64,000 bases of DNA from Polaribacter aquimarinus (GCF_003129485.1 NZ_QFFG01000002.1:732395-796394), one strand, 5' to 3'; numbered from the stretch's first letter, positions 9,438 through 18,225 are shown. Numbers and translations are program-made. The notes: generated by a model from the letters alone, not told the origin.

Positions 9438-10532
9438 TTATTTTTTAGATAATAGTTTTCCTTCGATTCCAATAGATAAACCTATGTTAAGGGTATAACC
9501 TTTTAAATTTGGATTAAAATTAGAATTGCTCATAAAAATACGAGCTCTAAAATAGCTATAACCTTCTTCTCTTAAGCCAAAAACAGTGGGCGTAAAATTT
9601 ACAGTTTTTTTATTTTTAAAATCGAAATTAAAACCAAATATGGAAGTGCCAGCTGAGGTTTCTTTCTTATTATCTTTATTTCCCGATTCTCCAAAAAACC
9701 GAACACCATAACCAACAAAAGGCATAACCCTAATCTTTTTGGCATCATAGACAGGATATCCAAAATACGTATTTAATAACCCAATTGTACTTTTTTCTCC
9801 TTTAGAAACCTTAAAAGAGTTGTTAGTTAAATCTTTATTTAATTTACTGTTTGTAAAGCTCATGTTTAACCCCATAAATACTTTTTTGTATGAAAATTCA
9901 AAGCCAAGACCTAGCGCAATAGTATTGTTAAAAATTTCATTGTATGTATTACCATAGGCGCTAAAATCTATTCCACTATACATGCCGTAAGTCCAACTAC
10001 TTTTTCTAAAGTTTGGGACTTTAAAAGAAGCACTATTGGTTAATTTCTGGGTAGTTTTTAACAACCATTTTTTTGTAATATCTTTTTGAATTCCATAATT
10101 ACTTTCCTCTTGAAAATCTAAAATCTCACGTTCTAACTGATTTTTAGCATCTCCTAATAAAGAGCTTATAGAAAATGTATCATCTATTCTGTAAATAGTT
10201 TCTTGGAATTTTCTTTTATGAATTTCTATTAAATTAAAAATTACTTGATTATAGTTTAATTGATGTTTGTCTTTTAAGTTATTATGAACAAATGATAATG
10301 ATTTGTCTATATAAGCATCAGCAAAAACACCATAATAAGTAATATCATCTATTACTTTCTTATCTGTTTTATACATTAAAACATAGGCTAAGTTAATTGT
10401 GCTATTTTTTGTTGGTTTTGCTTGAAAATCATTCCAAGTTAATTTTCCATCACTCCAATATTTTCGATATTCTTGAGAATTAATTGTAAATGTAATTACA
10501 AGAACAATTAAGAGTGTTAAGTTTTTTCTCAT
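9438..10532 (-). CDS. DUF922-like protein with C-terminal barrel; motif lost
   Basis: 364 residues with a signal peptide (LLIVLVITFTINSQ). Residues about 20-165 align by eye with DUF922, a family with a zinc-protease-like HEQxHFD motif: LTWNDFQAKP, then VFADAYIDKSLSFV, then a segment reading YNQVIFN where HEQxHFD is expected, then FQEESNYGIQKD matching the family's YDxETxHG end. All metal-ligand positions are replaced. The C-terminal 190 residues look like a beta-barrel (FAYKVFMGLNMSF-like strands). The start is at 10532; a longer frame from 10604 would overlap tatD by 68 bases. Probably a pseudoenzyme in the envelope. Confidence 0.7.
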   Translation of the reverse strand: MRKNLTLLIVLVITFTINSQEYRKYWSDGKLTWNDFQAKPTKNSTINLAYVLMYKTDKKVIDDITYYGVFADAYIDKSLSFVHNNLKDKHQLNYNQVIFNLIEIHKRKFQETIYRIDDTFSISSLLGDAKNQLEREILDFQEESNYGIQKDITKKWLLKTTQKLTNSASFKVPNFRKSSWTYGMYSGIDFSAYGNTYNEIFNNTIALGLGFEFSYKKVFMGLNMSFTNSKLNKDLTNNSFKVSKGEKSTIGLLNTYFGYPVYDAKKIRVMPFVGYGVRFFGESGNKDNKKETSAGTSIFGFNFDFKNKKTVNFTPTVFGLREEGYSYFRARIFMSNSNFNPNLKGYTLNIGLSIGIEGKLLSKK

Positions 10533-10536
10533 AACA

Positions 10537-11301
10537 TTAAATATTAAAAATAGTTTTAGAATTATGTGTGGTAATTTTAGCAATTTCTTTAAATGAAAGT
10601 CCATAAATATCTACTAATTTATCAATAATATTGGTAATGTAAGCAGATTCGTTTCTTTTGCCTCTATATGGAGTTGGTGCTAAATAAGGCGCATCGGTTT
10701 CTAAAACAATGTGTTTGATGTCAATTTCATTCAGAAATTTATCAATCTTCCCATTTTTAAAAGTAGCAACACCACCAATTCCTAATTTCATATTGTAAGA
10801 AATGGCTTGTTCAGCTTGTTCTTTTGTGCCTGTAAAACAATGAAAAATTCCGAACAAATCATCCCCTTTTTCTGTTTCTAAGACTTCAAAAATTTCATCA
10901 AAAGCCTCTCTGCAATGTATTACAATAGGTAGTTTTTTTTCTTTTGCCCATTGTATTTGAGTTCGAAATGCATCTTGTTGCTGTTTTAAAAAAGATGTAT
11001 CCCAATACAAATCAATACCAATTTCACCAATGGCATAAAAATCTCTTTTATCAATCCATTTTTTTACGTGACTTAATTCTTCTAAATAATTTTCTTTTAC
11101 CGATGTTGGGTGTAAACCCATCATTAAAAACACATCATTTGGGTAATTCGCTTCTAAATTCATCATTCTTTCTGTATAAGAAGCGTCTATTGCTGGAATA
11201 AAAAAACGAGAAACCCCAGCATCTTTGGCGCGTTGTATCATTGCGGATTGATCTTCATCAAACTGACTAGAATATAAATGTGTATGTGTATCTGTAATCA
11301 T
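10537..11301 (-). CDS. tatD: TatD family metal-dependent hydrolase
   Basis: 254 residues. TatD enzymes are Mg-dependent DNases of the amidohydrolase fold. The metal ligands are visible: DTHTHLY at the N-terminus, GEIGIDLYW, IVIHCREAFDE, FHCFTGTKEQA and the ETDAPYLAP motif, followed by RGKRNES. Length is standard. The ATG at 11301 is preferred to a TTG three codons earlier. It lies 4 bases upstream of the DUF922-like gene, so the two are probably cotranscribed. Confidence 0.95.
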   Translation of the reverse strand: MITDTHTHLYSSQFDEDQSAMIQRAKDAGVSRFFIPAIDASYTERMMNLEANYPNDVFLMMGLHPTSVKENYLEELSHVKKWIDKRDFYAIGEIGIDLYWDTSFLKQQQDAFRTQIQWAKEKKLPIVIHCREAFDEIFEVLETEKGDDLFGIFHCFTGTKEQAEQAISYNMKLGIGGVATFKNGKIDKFLNEIDIKHIVLETDAPYLAPTPYRGKRNESAYITNIIDKLVDIYGLSFKEIAKITTHNSKTIFNI

Positions 11302-11323
11302 TAAAATCAATTAAAATCGATAG

Positions 11324-11331
11324 CAAAACTA
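11324..11331 (-). promoter_or_regulatory. -7 promoter element of tatD
   Basis: Minus-strand TAGTTTTG fits TAnnTTTG and lies 22 bases before the tatD ATG. Confidence 0.5.
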
Positions 11332-11389
11332 CTAAATAGGTTTCAATTAAAACTTAAAACCCAAAATTCGTAACTCAAAACTTTAGCTG

Positions 11390-11397
11390 TACCTTTG
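11390..11397 (+). promoter_or_regulatory. -7 promoter element of helicase gene
   Basis: TACCTTTG fits TAnnTTTG and lies 16 bases before the ATG at 11414. It faces away from the tatD promoter in the same short divergent region. Confidence 0.55.
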
Positions 11398-11413
11398 CAC
11401 AAAATTATTTAGA

Positions 11414-12766
11414 ATGACTTTTGAAGATTTAGAAATTTCTAAACAGCTACAATATGCAATTGACGACTTGGGTTTTTTGAATCCAACACCTATTCAGCAA
11501 CAAGCATTTTCTGTAGTTAGATCTGGAAAAGATGTTGTGGGAATTGCACAAACTGGAACAGGGAAAACTTTTGCCTATATGATGCCAATTTTGCAAGATT
11601 TAAAGTTTTCTAAACAGCAACACCCAAGAGTTTTGGTTTTAGTACCAACTCGTGAATTGGTAATTCAGGTGGTTGACGAGATTGAAAAATTATCAAAATA
11701 CATTAATACGCGTGTTTTAGGAGTTTACGGTGGTACAAACATCAACACTCAAAAACAAGCTATTTTACAAGGGCAAGATATTATTGTAGCCACTCCAGGA
11801 CGTTTATATGATTTAGCTTTAAGTAATGCTTTAAAATTAAAGTCGATTCAGAAATTGGTGATTGATGAAGTAGATGTAATGTTAGATTTAGGTTTCCGTT
11901 TTCAGTTGATGAATATTTTTGATGTGATTCCTGCTAGACGTCAGAATGTATTGTTTTCTGCAACCATGACGCAAGATGTAGATGCATTAATTTACGATTT
12001 TTTTAAAAATCCGAGAAAGATTTCTGTAGCGGTTAGTGGAACTCCCTTAGATAATATTGAGCAAGTTTCTTATAATGTGCCCAACTTTTTTACCAAAGTT
12101 AATTTATTGAATCATTTGTTAAGCGACAAACAAACCTTTTCTAAAGTTTTGATTTTTGTAGCGTTTAAAAGAAGTGCAGATTTGTTGTTTAAACATTTAG
12201 AAGAAGTATTTGGAAGTGAAACCTGTGTCATTCACTCAAATAAAACTCAGAATTACAGAATTCGTTCTATCAGGCAATTTGATGAAGGGAATAATCGAAT
12301 ATTAGTGGCTACAGATGTGATGGCGCGTGGTTTGGATTTTGATGAAGTTTCTCACGTTATTAATTTTGATACACCAGATTTTCCAGAAAATTATATGCAT
12401 AGAATTGGTAGAACTGGTCGTGCAGAAAAAGCAGGAAAAACCATTTTATTCTCAACTGAAAAAGAACAAAAAGCAAAAGAAAGTATAGAGACTTTAATGG
12501 ATTATACAATTCCTGTTTTAGAGCTCCCAGAAGATGTTGAGATTTCTAAATTATTGACAGAAGATGAACGCCCAAGAGAAGATAGAGAGCAGTCTAAAAA
12601 CAGAACAGCATTAGAATATGTACCTGGGCCTGCTTTTCATGAGAAGAGTGAAAAGAACAGTAAAGTAAATTTAGGCGGTTCTTACCGAAGAGAAATTGCG
12701 AAGAAATACAAGAAGCCTAAAACAAGAGGAGATAAGAACTACAATAGAAGGAATAAAAAGAAATAA
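11414..12766 (+). CDS. DEAD-box-type ATP-dependent RNA helicase (DEVD motif)
   Basis: 450 residues, RhlE-like. Motifs in order: Q motif (FLNPTPIQQQ, about 22), Walker A AQTGTGKT (about 45), PTRELV, TPGRLYD, motif II DEVD (about 154; DEAD is usual), SAT, LIFVAFKRS, ATDVMARGLDF and HRIGRTGRAEKAG. The tail after residue 380 is rich in Lys/Arg and ends KNYNRRNKKK, typical of RNA-binding extensions. It would remodel rRNA or mRNA structure in the cytoplasm. The following small gene starts 3 bases after the stop, so they form an operon. Confidence 0.95.
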   Translation: MTFEDLEISKQLQYAIDDLGFLNPTPIQQQAFSVVRSGKDVVGIAQTGTGKTFAYMMPILQDLKFSKQQHPRVLVLVPTRELVIQVVDEIEKLSKYINTRVLGVYGGTNINTQKQAILQGQDIIVATPGRLYDLALSNALKLKSIQKLVIDEVDVMLDLGFRFQLMNIFDVIPARRQNVLFSATMTQDVDALIYDFFKNPRKISVAVSGTPLDNIEQVSYNVPNFFTKVNLLNHLLSDKQTFSKVLIFVAFKRSADLLFKHLEEVFGSETCVIHSNKTQNYRIRSIRQFDEGNNRILVATDVMARGLDFDEVSHVINFDTPDFPENYMHRIGRTGRAEKAGKTILFSTEKEQKAKESIETLMDYTIPVLELPEDVEISKLLTEDERPREDREQSKNRTALEYVPGPAFHEKSEKNSKVNLGGSYRREIAKKYKKPKTRGDKNYNRRNKKK

Positions 12767-12769
12767 ATC

Positions 12770-13135
12770 ATGCAGATTTTAACCGAACAAGAGTTGCATA
12801 ATTTGGCAATGAATATAGTAGGCGAGAAATTAACCAAAATGGGGTATGAGTTTCAAGCTATTAACAGTAAGTTAAAAAGACATCCTCAGTTTGTACTTTT
12901 TAAAAAAGGAGAACCTACCATTTTTGTTTTGGTAAAAGCTACGAATAATTTACAAAACCCAAATGATTATGATGCTATTTGGATGGAAACCTTTAAAAAT
13001 CATGCAAAAAAACAAAATGCTAAAGTTTGGTTTGCAGGTGTAGGTATTGCCAATGCAGAAAGTGTAGAAAGCCCAATATTTAAAGATCAACCTTACTATG
13101 TAGCTTTTGAAGATTTTATAAGAATTTTGGAATAG
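12770..13135 (+). CDS. Conserved flavobacterial small protein (often mislabelled NqrF)
   Basis: 121 residues, cytoplasmic, no signal or membrane segment. The pattern LTEQELHNLAMNIVGEKL, GYEFQAINSKLK, PQFV, and WMETFKNHA plus WFAGVGIANAES belongs to a conserved Bacteroidota family. In databases it is commonly called NADH:quinone reductase subunit F, but it lacks the ferredoxin and FAD/NAD domains of that subunit. Its fold may be restriction-endonuclease-like or a simple alpha/beta domain; I cannot tell. It is cotranscribed with the helicase. Confidence 0.8.
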   Translation: MQILTEQELHNLAMNIVGEKLTKMGYEFQAINSKLKRHPQFVLFKKGEPTIFVLVKATNNLQNPNDYDAIWMETFKNHAKKQNAKVWFAGVGIANAESVESPIFKDQPYYVAFEDFIRILE

Positions 13136-13172
13136 TTAGCTAACGTGTTGTTATAAGGTTTGTTAGCCTAAG
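13135..13172 (+). repeat. Cassette-like boundary repeat before RDD gene
   Basis: The segment opens with the palindrome GTTAGCTAAC (13135-13144), continues TAACGTGTTGTTATAAGG, and repeats GTTAGC at 13162-13167. The TAACGTGTT-GTATAAG part closely resembles the left end of the palindromic element at 61865-61998. Like that element it lies just past the stop of a minus-strand accessory gene. Confidence 0.5.
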
Positions 13173-13175
13173 TGA

Positions 13176-13937
13176 TTATTTGTTCAGTTCTATTAATTTC
13201 CATTCTCCATTTGGTTCTTTAGTTAGATATACACCAACGTTTAAATCTCTTTTGTTTCCTATTACTTTTATATTTAATTGAGCCTCTCCATATCCATTCG
13301 AAATATTTACACTTCCCATAGGCATTAACCCATATTCTTTTATACCACCAATTTCTGACGTTATTTCTTCGTTTTTTTCTATTTCAGATATTGCTACTTT
13401 ATAAGCACCCGAATTTTTTATTGCAGCACCAGCAAACAAGAATATAAAAGTGAAAAAGACAATACCAATTCCAATTAATACTAAAATTCGTGGAAGCTTT
13501 TTCGGTTTGTTTGGGTTCTTAACTACAATTGCCTTTGTAGTTTTGTCTCCAAGTCTTTTTTTCTCTTGACTTGATACAAGTAGTATAAACTCTACTGGCC
13601 AAATTATTAAAAATAGATTTCGAAAGAACAATTTTCCAAAAGAAGGAGCTCTATTCAGATTATTTTCATCTCGAACCATAATTCCCATAACCCACTTTCC
13701 AGGACTAATACCCTTTATTGAGTCTTTTGCAAAGTATATTAGAAAGCCAATCAACATTGTCGGTAACATTTTATTTGTCAGATTATTGAAGTTATTTTCG
13801 TCCATAAAACCTGTTCCAAGTAACAAGAACATAATTCCTATTATCAGAAAAATAAATGTAAAATGGTCAATTAAAAATGCTGCTATTCGTCTTTTTTTAC
13901 TTGACAAAATATGCTCTTTTTCTAAGTTTTGGTGCAT
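13176..13937 (-). CDS. RDD family membrane protein
   Basis: 253 residues. The RDD domain covers residues about 12-140, with the hallmark RIAAFLIDH in the first membrane helix, a second hydrophobic span, and GISPGKWVMGIMVRDE before the third helix. A further membrane span (ILVLIGIGIVFFTFIFLFAGA) leads to a non-cytoplasmic C-terminal domain of about 75 residues with a cystatin/DUF-like beta pattern. RDD proteins are suspected transporters or toxin partners, but the substrate is unknown. Flanks resemble those of the accessory cassettes near the window end, so the gene may have been acquired. Confidence 0.85.
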   Translation of the reverse strand: MHQNLEKEHILSSKKRRIAAFLIDHFTFIFLIIGIMFLLLGTGFMDENNFNNLTNKMLPTMLIGFLIYFAKDSIKGISPGKWVMGIMVRDENNLNRAPSFGKLFFRNLFLIIWPVEFILLVSSQEKKRLGDKTTKAIVVKNPNKPKKLPRILVLIGIGIVFFTFIFLFAGAAIKNSGAYKVAISEIEKNEEITSEIGGIKEYGLMPMGSVNISNGYGEAQLNIKVIGNKRDLNVGVYLTKEPNGEWKLIELNK

Positions 13938-14080
13938 TGGTTGATGTTTGGTTGGCTTATGTTGCTGCTAAAGTAAACACGAATATTTGTTGTGTCAATG
14001 AGAACTATTTTTAATTAGCTAAGTTGAGCTTTAAAGGTTAGAGATAATCAATAGTTAAAACCACACTTGTTTATAAACAA

Positions 14081-14113
14081 AAAAACCACCTGAAAATTAG
14101 ATGGTTTTTATTG
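14081..14113 (-). terminator. Terminator of OmpA-family lipoprotein gene
   Basis: AAAAACCACCT and AGATGGTTTTT pair with one mismatch (a G-U pair in RNA), loop about 7 bases, followed on the minus strand by a run of T. It lies about 20 bases past the stop of the OmpA gene. Confidence 0.75.
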
Positions 14114-14133
14114 TTTTTTTAGAATAGAAAAAT

Positions 14134-14979
14134 TTAGTCAGCGTCTTGTTCTAACAACTCAAAGAATTGGTTTAACTTAGGCATAATAATAATTTTTGTT
14201 CTTCTGTTTTTTGCTCTGTTAGCATCAGTATCATTAGGTGCTAAAGGTACATATTGGCTTCTACCAGCTGCAATTAATCTGTCTGGTTTTACACCATATT
14301 TATATTGTAAAATTCGAGTTATTGAAGTAGCTCTCATTGCAGATAAATCCCAGTTGTCCTGTAAGAAATCTGTTTTAATAGATTTAGAATCTGTATGACC
14401 CTCAATCATAACTTCCATTTTTGGTTGGTCGTTAATTACTTTGGCAATTTTTTCTAAAACAGTGTATGCTTTATCTGTTACATTATAACTACCACTTTTA
14501 AATAGTAATTTATCTGAAATAGAAATAAATACAACAGTTTTTTCAACATTTACTTCTATATCTTTATCTTGAATTCCGTCTGTTAAATTTCTAGTTAAAT
14601 GATATTTAATGGCTAAGTTTAATGAATCTTTTCGAGTCATTGCTTTTCTTACTCCATTAATGTATTTATCTTTTTCACTTAATTGAGAAATAACACTTTT
14701 AATATTATCAGAAGAAGACTGAGTTAAAACCGTTAAATTTTCTACTTGTTTAAGCGCTGTTTTTTTATCTTCTTTTAAAGATTTAACTTGCTCAGATAGA
14801 ACAAATACTTTTGTTCCTTCTCTTTCTTTTTCGATTAAACATTTTTGCAGGTTAGTTTTAACAGTTGCAAGTTTGTCTTCTGTTTCTTTATACTTTAATT
14901 GTAAAGCCACATGTTCTTTTTTAGAAACACAAGAACTTACTAGAATTATAGCTACTAGTACTACTGATAATTTTTTCAT
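14134..14979 (-). CDS. OmpA/MotB-domain lipoprotein
   Basis: 281 residues. Lipobox LVSSC near residue 17 anchors the protein, probably in the outer membrane. Residues about 22-110 form a coiled coil rich in Lys and Glu. Residues about 150-270 are the peptidoglycan-binding OmpA C-terminal domain: LLFKSGSYNVTDKAYTVLEKI, IEGHTDSKSI, NWDLSAMRATSI, RLIAAGRSQYVPLAPND and NRRTKIIIMP. It would tether the envelope to peptidoglycan. It is divergent from apbE, and its -7 element is at 15005-15012. Confidence 0.93.
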   Translation of the reverse strand: MKKLSVVLVAIILVSSCVSKKEHVALQLKYKETEDKLATVKTNLQKCLIEKEREGTKVFVLSEQVKSLKEDKKTALKQVENLTVLTQSSSDNIKSVISQLSEKDKYINGVRKAMTRKDSLNLAIKYHLTRNLTDGIQDKDIEVNVEKTVVFISISDKLLFKSGSYNVTDKAYTVLEKIAKVINDQPKMEVMIEGHTDSKSIKTDFLQDNWDLSAMRATSITRILQYKYGVKPDRLIAAGRSQYVPLAPNDTDANRAKNRRTKIIIMPKLNQFFELLEQDAD

Positions 14980-15004
14980 TTTTTTAACGATTAAATTCAG
15001 TTAA

Positions 15005-15012
15005 CAAATTTA
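15005..15012 (-). promoter_or_regulatory. -7 promoter element of OmpA-family gene
   Basis: Minus-strand TAAATTTG fits TAnnTTTG, 26 bases before the ATG at 14979. Confidence 0.5.
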
Positions 15013-15068
15013 TAAAAATGAATCTACAAAAAGTAGTATTAATGATATTTTATGAAAATTTTATATAC

Positions 15069-15076
15069 TATTTTTG
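15069..15076 (+). promoter_or_regulatory. -7 promoter element of apbE
   Basis: TATTTTTG fits TAnnTTTG, 20 bases before the ATG at 15096. It lies inside a longer in-frame extension starting at 15018, which argues against that longer start. Confidence 0.5.
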
Positions 15077-15095
15077 TTCAATCAATCTAAAGTTA

Positions 15096-16085
15096 ATGAT
15101 ATCTAAAAAAATACTTGTTTTTCTTGCGACTTTAGGATTATTTTTAAGTTGTACTGATGATAAAAATTATCAAGACTATACTTTAAAAGGAGCAGTTTTT
15201 GGAACAACTTATAAAATAGTTTATTTACAAGCTGCTAAGAATTATCAAAAATCTATAGATAGTCTCTTCTTATTGATGAATCAATCACTTTCTACCTACA
15301 TTCCAAATTCAGATATTTCTAAAATTAACAATGGAAATTCTAAAGTGGTTGTCGATGATTTATTTGTAGAAGTTTTTCAAAAATCAAAAAAAATATATTT
15401 AGAAACTAATGGTTATTTTGATCCTACAGTAGGAAATCTTGTAAATGCATGGGGTTTTGGACCTAAAAAAGAAAGAAAAAACTTAACCAAAGATCAGGTA
15501 GATAAAGAGATGAAACTGGTAGGTTTAGATAAGGTTACACTAAAGAATAAAATTGTTAGTAAACAAAATTCACAGATATATTTAGATTTTAATTCTATTG
15601 CTAAAGGTTTCGGTATTGATATTGTTGCACGTTTTTTCGATTCCAAAAAAATAAAGAATTATTTAATTGAAATCGGTGGAGAAATTCGAACTAAAGGTAA
15701 AAAAGCTAAAGATAAACCTTGGACTATAAAATTAATTGATCCTATAAAAAAAGATTTTGATACAGGTTTTAAAGTGATAAATTTATCAAATAAATCTATG
15801 GCAACTTCCGGCAACTATAGAAAGTTTAGAATAGCTTCTAATGGAAAAAAATTTGTACACACCATTAACCCTAAAACAGGTTATGCTTTAGAAAGTAATT
15901 TATTAAGCGCTTCTGTAATAGCTCCTTTAGATTGTGCTGATGTAGATGCTTATGCAACAGCTTTTATGGCAATGGGGTTAGAAAAAACGTTAAAATTTAT
16001 TAATAATCAAAATAATCTAAAGGTAATTTTATTGTATTCAAATAATCAAGGAGAAATTGAAGAATTTAGTAATTATACCTATTAG
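15096..16085 (+). CDS. apbE: FAD:protein FMN transferase (ApbE)
   Basis: 329 residues. ApbE covalently attaches FMN to threonine residues of exported flavoproteins such as NqrB/NqrC and RnfG, in the periplasm, using FAD and Mg. A lipobox (LGLFLSC) makes it a lipoprotein. Family motifs are present: VFGTTYKIVY, STYIPNSDISKIN, YFDPTVGNLVNAWGFG, DFNSIAKGFGID, GGEIRTKG, TSGNYR, HTINPKTGY and DADAYATAFMAMG-like CADVDAYATAFMAMG. The ATG at 15096 gives a proper signal peptide; the longer start at 15018 adds 26 residues upstream of the promoter. No nqr or rnf genes are in the window. Confidence 0.95.
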   Translation: MISKKILVFLATLGLFLSCTDDKNYQDYTLKGAVFGTTYKIVYLQAAKNYQKSIDSLFLLMNQSLSTYIPNSDISKINNGNSKVVVDDLFVEVFQKSKKIYLETNGYFDPTVGNLVNAWGFGPKKERKNLTKDQVDKEMKLVGLDKVTLKNKIVSKQNSQIYLDFNSIAKGFGIDIVARFFDSKKIKNYLIEIGGEIRTKGKKAKDKPWTIKLIDPIKKDFDTGFKVINLSNKSMATSGNYRKFRIASNGKKFVHTINPKTGYALESNLLSASVIAPLDCADVDAYATAFMAMGLEKTLKFINNQNNLKVILLYSNNQGEIEEFSNYTY

Positions 16086-16165
16086 TAGCGATTTTTATGA
16101 CTAGTTTAAGTACTATTTTTACTATATTGCAGAACTTTATAAATTGGGGATAAATTTATTTAACT

Positions 16166-17449
16166 ATGAAAAAAATTTTACTAACACTTTTGTGTGTGTT
16201 AGCCTTTACTGTTACTAATTCGCAATCTAAAAAAGAAATCGCGAATGTTTACATTAAGAGAGCTCAGAATGTTATAGAAGAAAGTATCGATTACAAAGAA
16301 GCAAGGGTGCTTTTTGAGAAAGCGATGAAATATCTTGATACGGTAACTGATTACAGAATTGCTAAATTAGGTACTATAATTTATTTTGAATTAAGTGATT
16401 TTAAAGAGGCAAAAAAATATTCGAAACAGTATTTTTTAGTGGTAAAAAATAAAAAATCTGAAGATTACTTAAACCAATTGGAACTTGCCGTTACGATAGA
16501 TGAGGAAATAGAATTGGAAGAAGCTGAAGAAAGAAGACTCGAAGTAGAACGTATCAAAAAAGAAAAAGAATTAAGGAGAATAGATTCTTTAAAAACATTA
16601 TGGAAAAATAAGTCGGATGACCTCTCATTAAAATTAGATAGTATTTATGATTTTAATAAAAACAGTTTAGCGCTATTTAAAAATAATGGTAATTTTGGAA
16701 TTATAAACGATAGAGGAGAAATTATTGTAAGTGCTGAAGAATACAAGCATGCTGTTTCTTATGATGGTTATATTTTATTAATGAATAAATCTGTTGAGCC
16801 TACTAAAATTTATAGTTTTAATACAAATAGTCAAAACGGTTTTTTACTTCCAAGTCCTTCAGATTTTAATCCATTGTCTACTCATTACGGAGAAGTAATG
16901 TTGCCAAGGGGTAATGGAAGATTAGTTACATATCCAAATAATTCACATAAACCATTAGTTTATGATTTAAATCTTAAAAGAATTGTAAACATAGCTAATA
17001 CAGAAAACTTATTAAAATCTTTAAAGAAAACAGATAGAATCGATAAGTATAATAAAGAAGGGGAAGTGAAAATCAACAAAGTTTGGTATAACTTTGGAGG
17101 TCATTTAGGTGGTGGAGTTCATCCTTTATATTCTATAGAAAACTATACATTAAAAGTTTTTCTTTGTTCTATAGATGGTAGTTTATTAAATACCAATTCT
17201 ACTTATCAATACATAGGGGCATTCCATAACAATAAGTTACAAGCTCTAAAAGGAAATGAAATTACTTGGATTAATCAAAATGGAACTAAAACCAATGCTC
17301 CAAAAGATGAATCTGGAAAATATAGTGGTTTAAGTAAAGTAGTTAAAATTGCTCCAGGAGTTTATCATATTATGCAAAATGATTTTATAGTTCTAGGTAA
17401 AGAGAAATTAGAAAAATTAGCTGATTTTTTAAGAAGTAATTCTAAATAA
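16166..17449 (+). CDS. Secreted TPR/coiled-coil protein with WG-like repeat
   Basis: 427 residues with a signal peptide (ILLTLLCVLAFTVTNSQ). Residues about 25-110 look like TPR helices (YKEARVLFEKAMKYLD, DFKEAKKYSKQYFLV). A charged coiled coil follows (EEIELEEAEERRLEVERIKK). After residue 165 comes a beta-rich region opening with NNGNFGIINDRGEIIV, which resembles a WG repeat; the remainder is beta-propeller-like. No enzymatic motif. It ends one base before the convergent methyltransferase gene, so the two genes abut stop to stop. Function unknown. Confidence 0.7.
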   Translation: MKKILLTLLCVLAFTVTNSQSKKEIANVYIKRAQNVIEESIDYKEARVLFEKAMKYLDTVTDYRIAKLGTIIYFELSDFKEAKKYSKQYFLVVKNKKSEDYLNQLELAVTIDEEIELEEAEERRLEVERIKKEKELRRIDSLKTLWKNKSDDLSLKLDSIYDFNKNSLALFKNNGNFGIINDRGEIIVSAEEYKHAVSYDGYILLMNKSVEPTKIYSFNTNSQNGFLLPSPSDFNPLSTHYGEVMLPRGNGRLVTYPNNSHKPLVYDLNLKRIVNIANTENLLKSLKKTDRIDKYNKEGEVKINKVWYNFGGHLGGGVHPLYSIENYTLKVFLCSIDGSLLNTNSTYQYIGAFHNNKLQALKGNEITWINQNGTKTNAPKDESGKYSGLSKVVKIAPGVYHIMQNDFIVLGKEKLEKLADFLRSNSK

Positions 17450-18220
17450 TTAGATTTTATAGCATACTGGAAGAATCTCATTCTTCATCAAGCAAAATCG
17501 TTCTAGTTTTTCTAGAGCGATTTTTTTTGTATAGTCAATTTCATCAACTTTAAAACCTACAGAACGTAGTTTGTTAAAATAATCTCTTCCGTAAATACGA
17601 ACATGGTCATATTGTCCAAAAACTTCTGCTCGTTCTTTCTTATCTGTAATAGTATCATCTTCGAAAGTTATAGCTCTTGATAAATCTTGCGGAATTTGAA
17701 AAATGCCAAATCCACCTTTTTTCATAACTCTAAACAATTCTTGCATTGCTTTGGTATCATCAGCAATGTGTTCTAATACATGGTTGCAAAAAATAACATC
17801 AAAAGAATTATCATCAAAGGGTAAATCGCAAATATCAGCTTTAACATCTGCAATAGGAGATTCTAAATCAGAAGTTATATAATTTAAGTTTGTTTGCTTT
17901 CTAAATATATCTAAAAAGCATTGTTCAGGAGCAATATGTAAAGTCTTTAATCTCTTTGTTGATGTAAAAAAGTTCGTTTCATCTTTTAAAAACAACCACA
18001 TTAATCGGTGTCTTTCTAATGATAATGTTGATGGCGATAAAGCATTTTCTCGTTGTTTTCCATATCCATAAGGTAAAAATTTTCGAAAACTTTTTCCATC
18101 TATTGGATCGGTAAATTTATTGCCTTTTAAATAAAAAGCAATAATAGGTCTTACGAAATAACTAACCTTTATTAACCAAGGTCTAGGGATAGTGTTTAAA
18201 ATCGATTTAAATATAGACAC
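17450..18220 (-). CDS. Class I SAM-dependent methyltransferase
   Basis: 256 residues, starting at GTG. The Methyltransf_11 core is clear: motif I-like LHIAPEQCFLDIFRK, the acidic end YITSDLES, ADICDLPFDDNSFDVIFCNHVLEH (spread over about 25 residues), and the late strand MKKGGFGIFQIPQDL. The N-terminal 60 residues (RPWLIKVSYFVRPIIAFY) may associate with the membrane. The first glycine motif is atypical (HIAPEQ instead of GxGxG), as seen in a group of Bacteroidota methyltransferases. Substrate unknown. It begins 5 bases after the map gene and should be cotranscribed with it. Confidence 0.88.
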   Translation of the reverse strand: MSIFKSILNTIPRPWLIKVSYFVRPIIAFYLKGNKFTDPIDGKSFRKFLPYGYGKQRENALSPSTLSLERHRLMWLFLKDETNFFTSTKRLKTLHIAPEQCFLDIFRKQTNLNYITSDLESPIADVKADICDLPFDDNSFDVIFCNHVLEHIADDTKAMQELFRVMKKGGFGIFQIPQDLSRAITFEDDTITDKKERAEVFGQYDHVRIYGRDYFNKLRSVGFKVDEIDYTKKIALEKLERFCLMKNEILPVCYKI

Positions 18221-18225
18221 AATTA

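Noticed and set aside
12770..13135. Calling the small gene NqrF (NADH:quinone reductase subunit F)
   Set aside because: At 121 residues it lacks the ferredoxin cysteines and FAD/NAD domains; the name is a copied database label.
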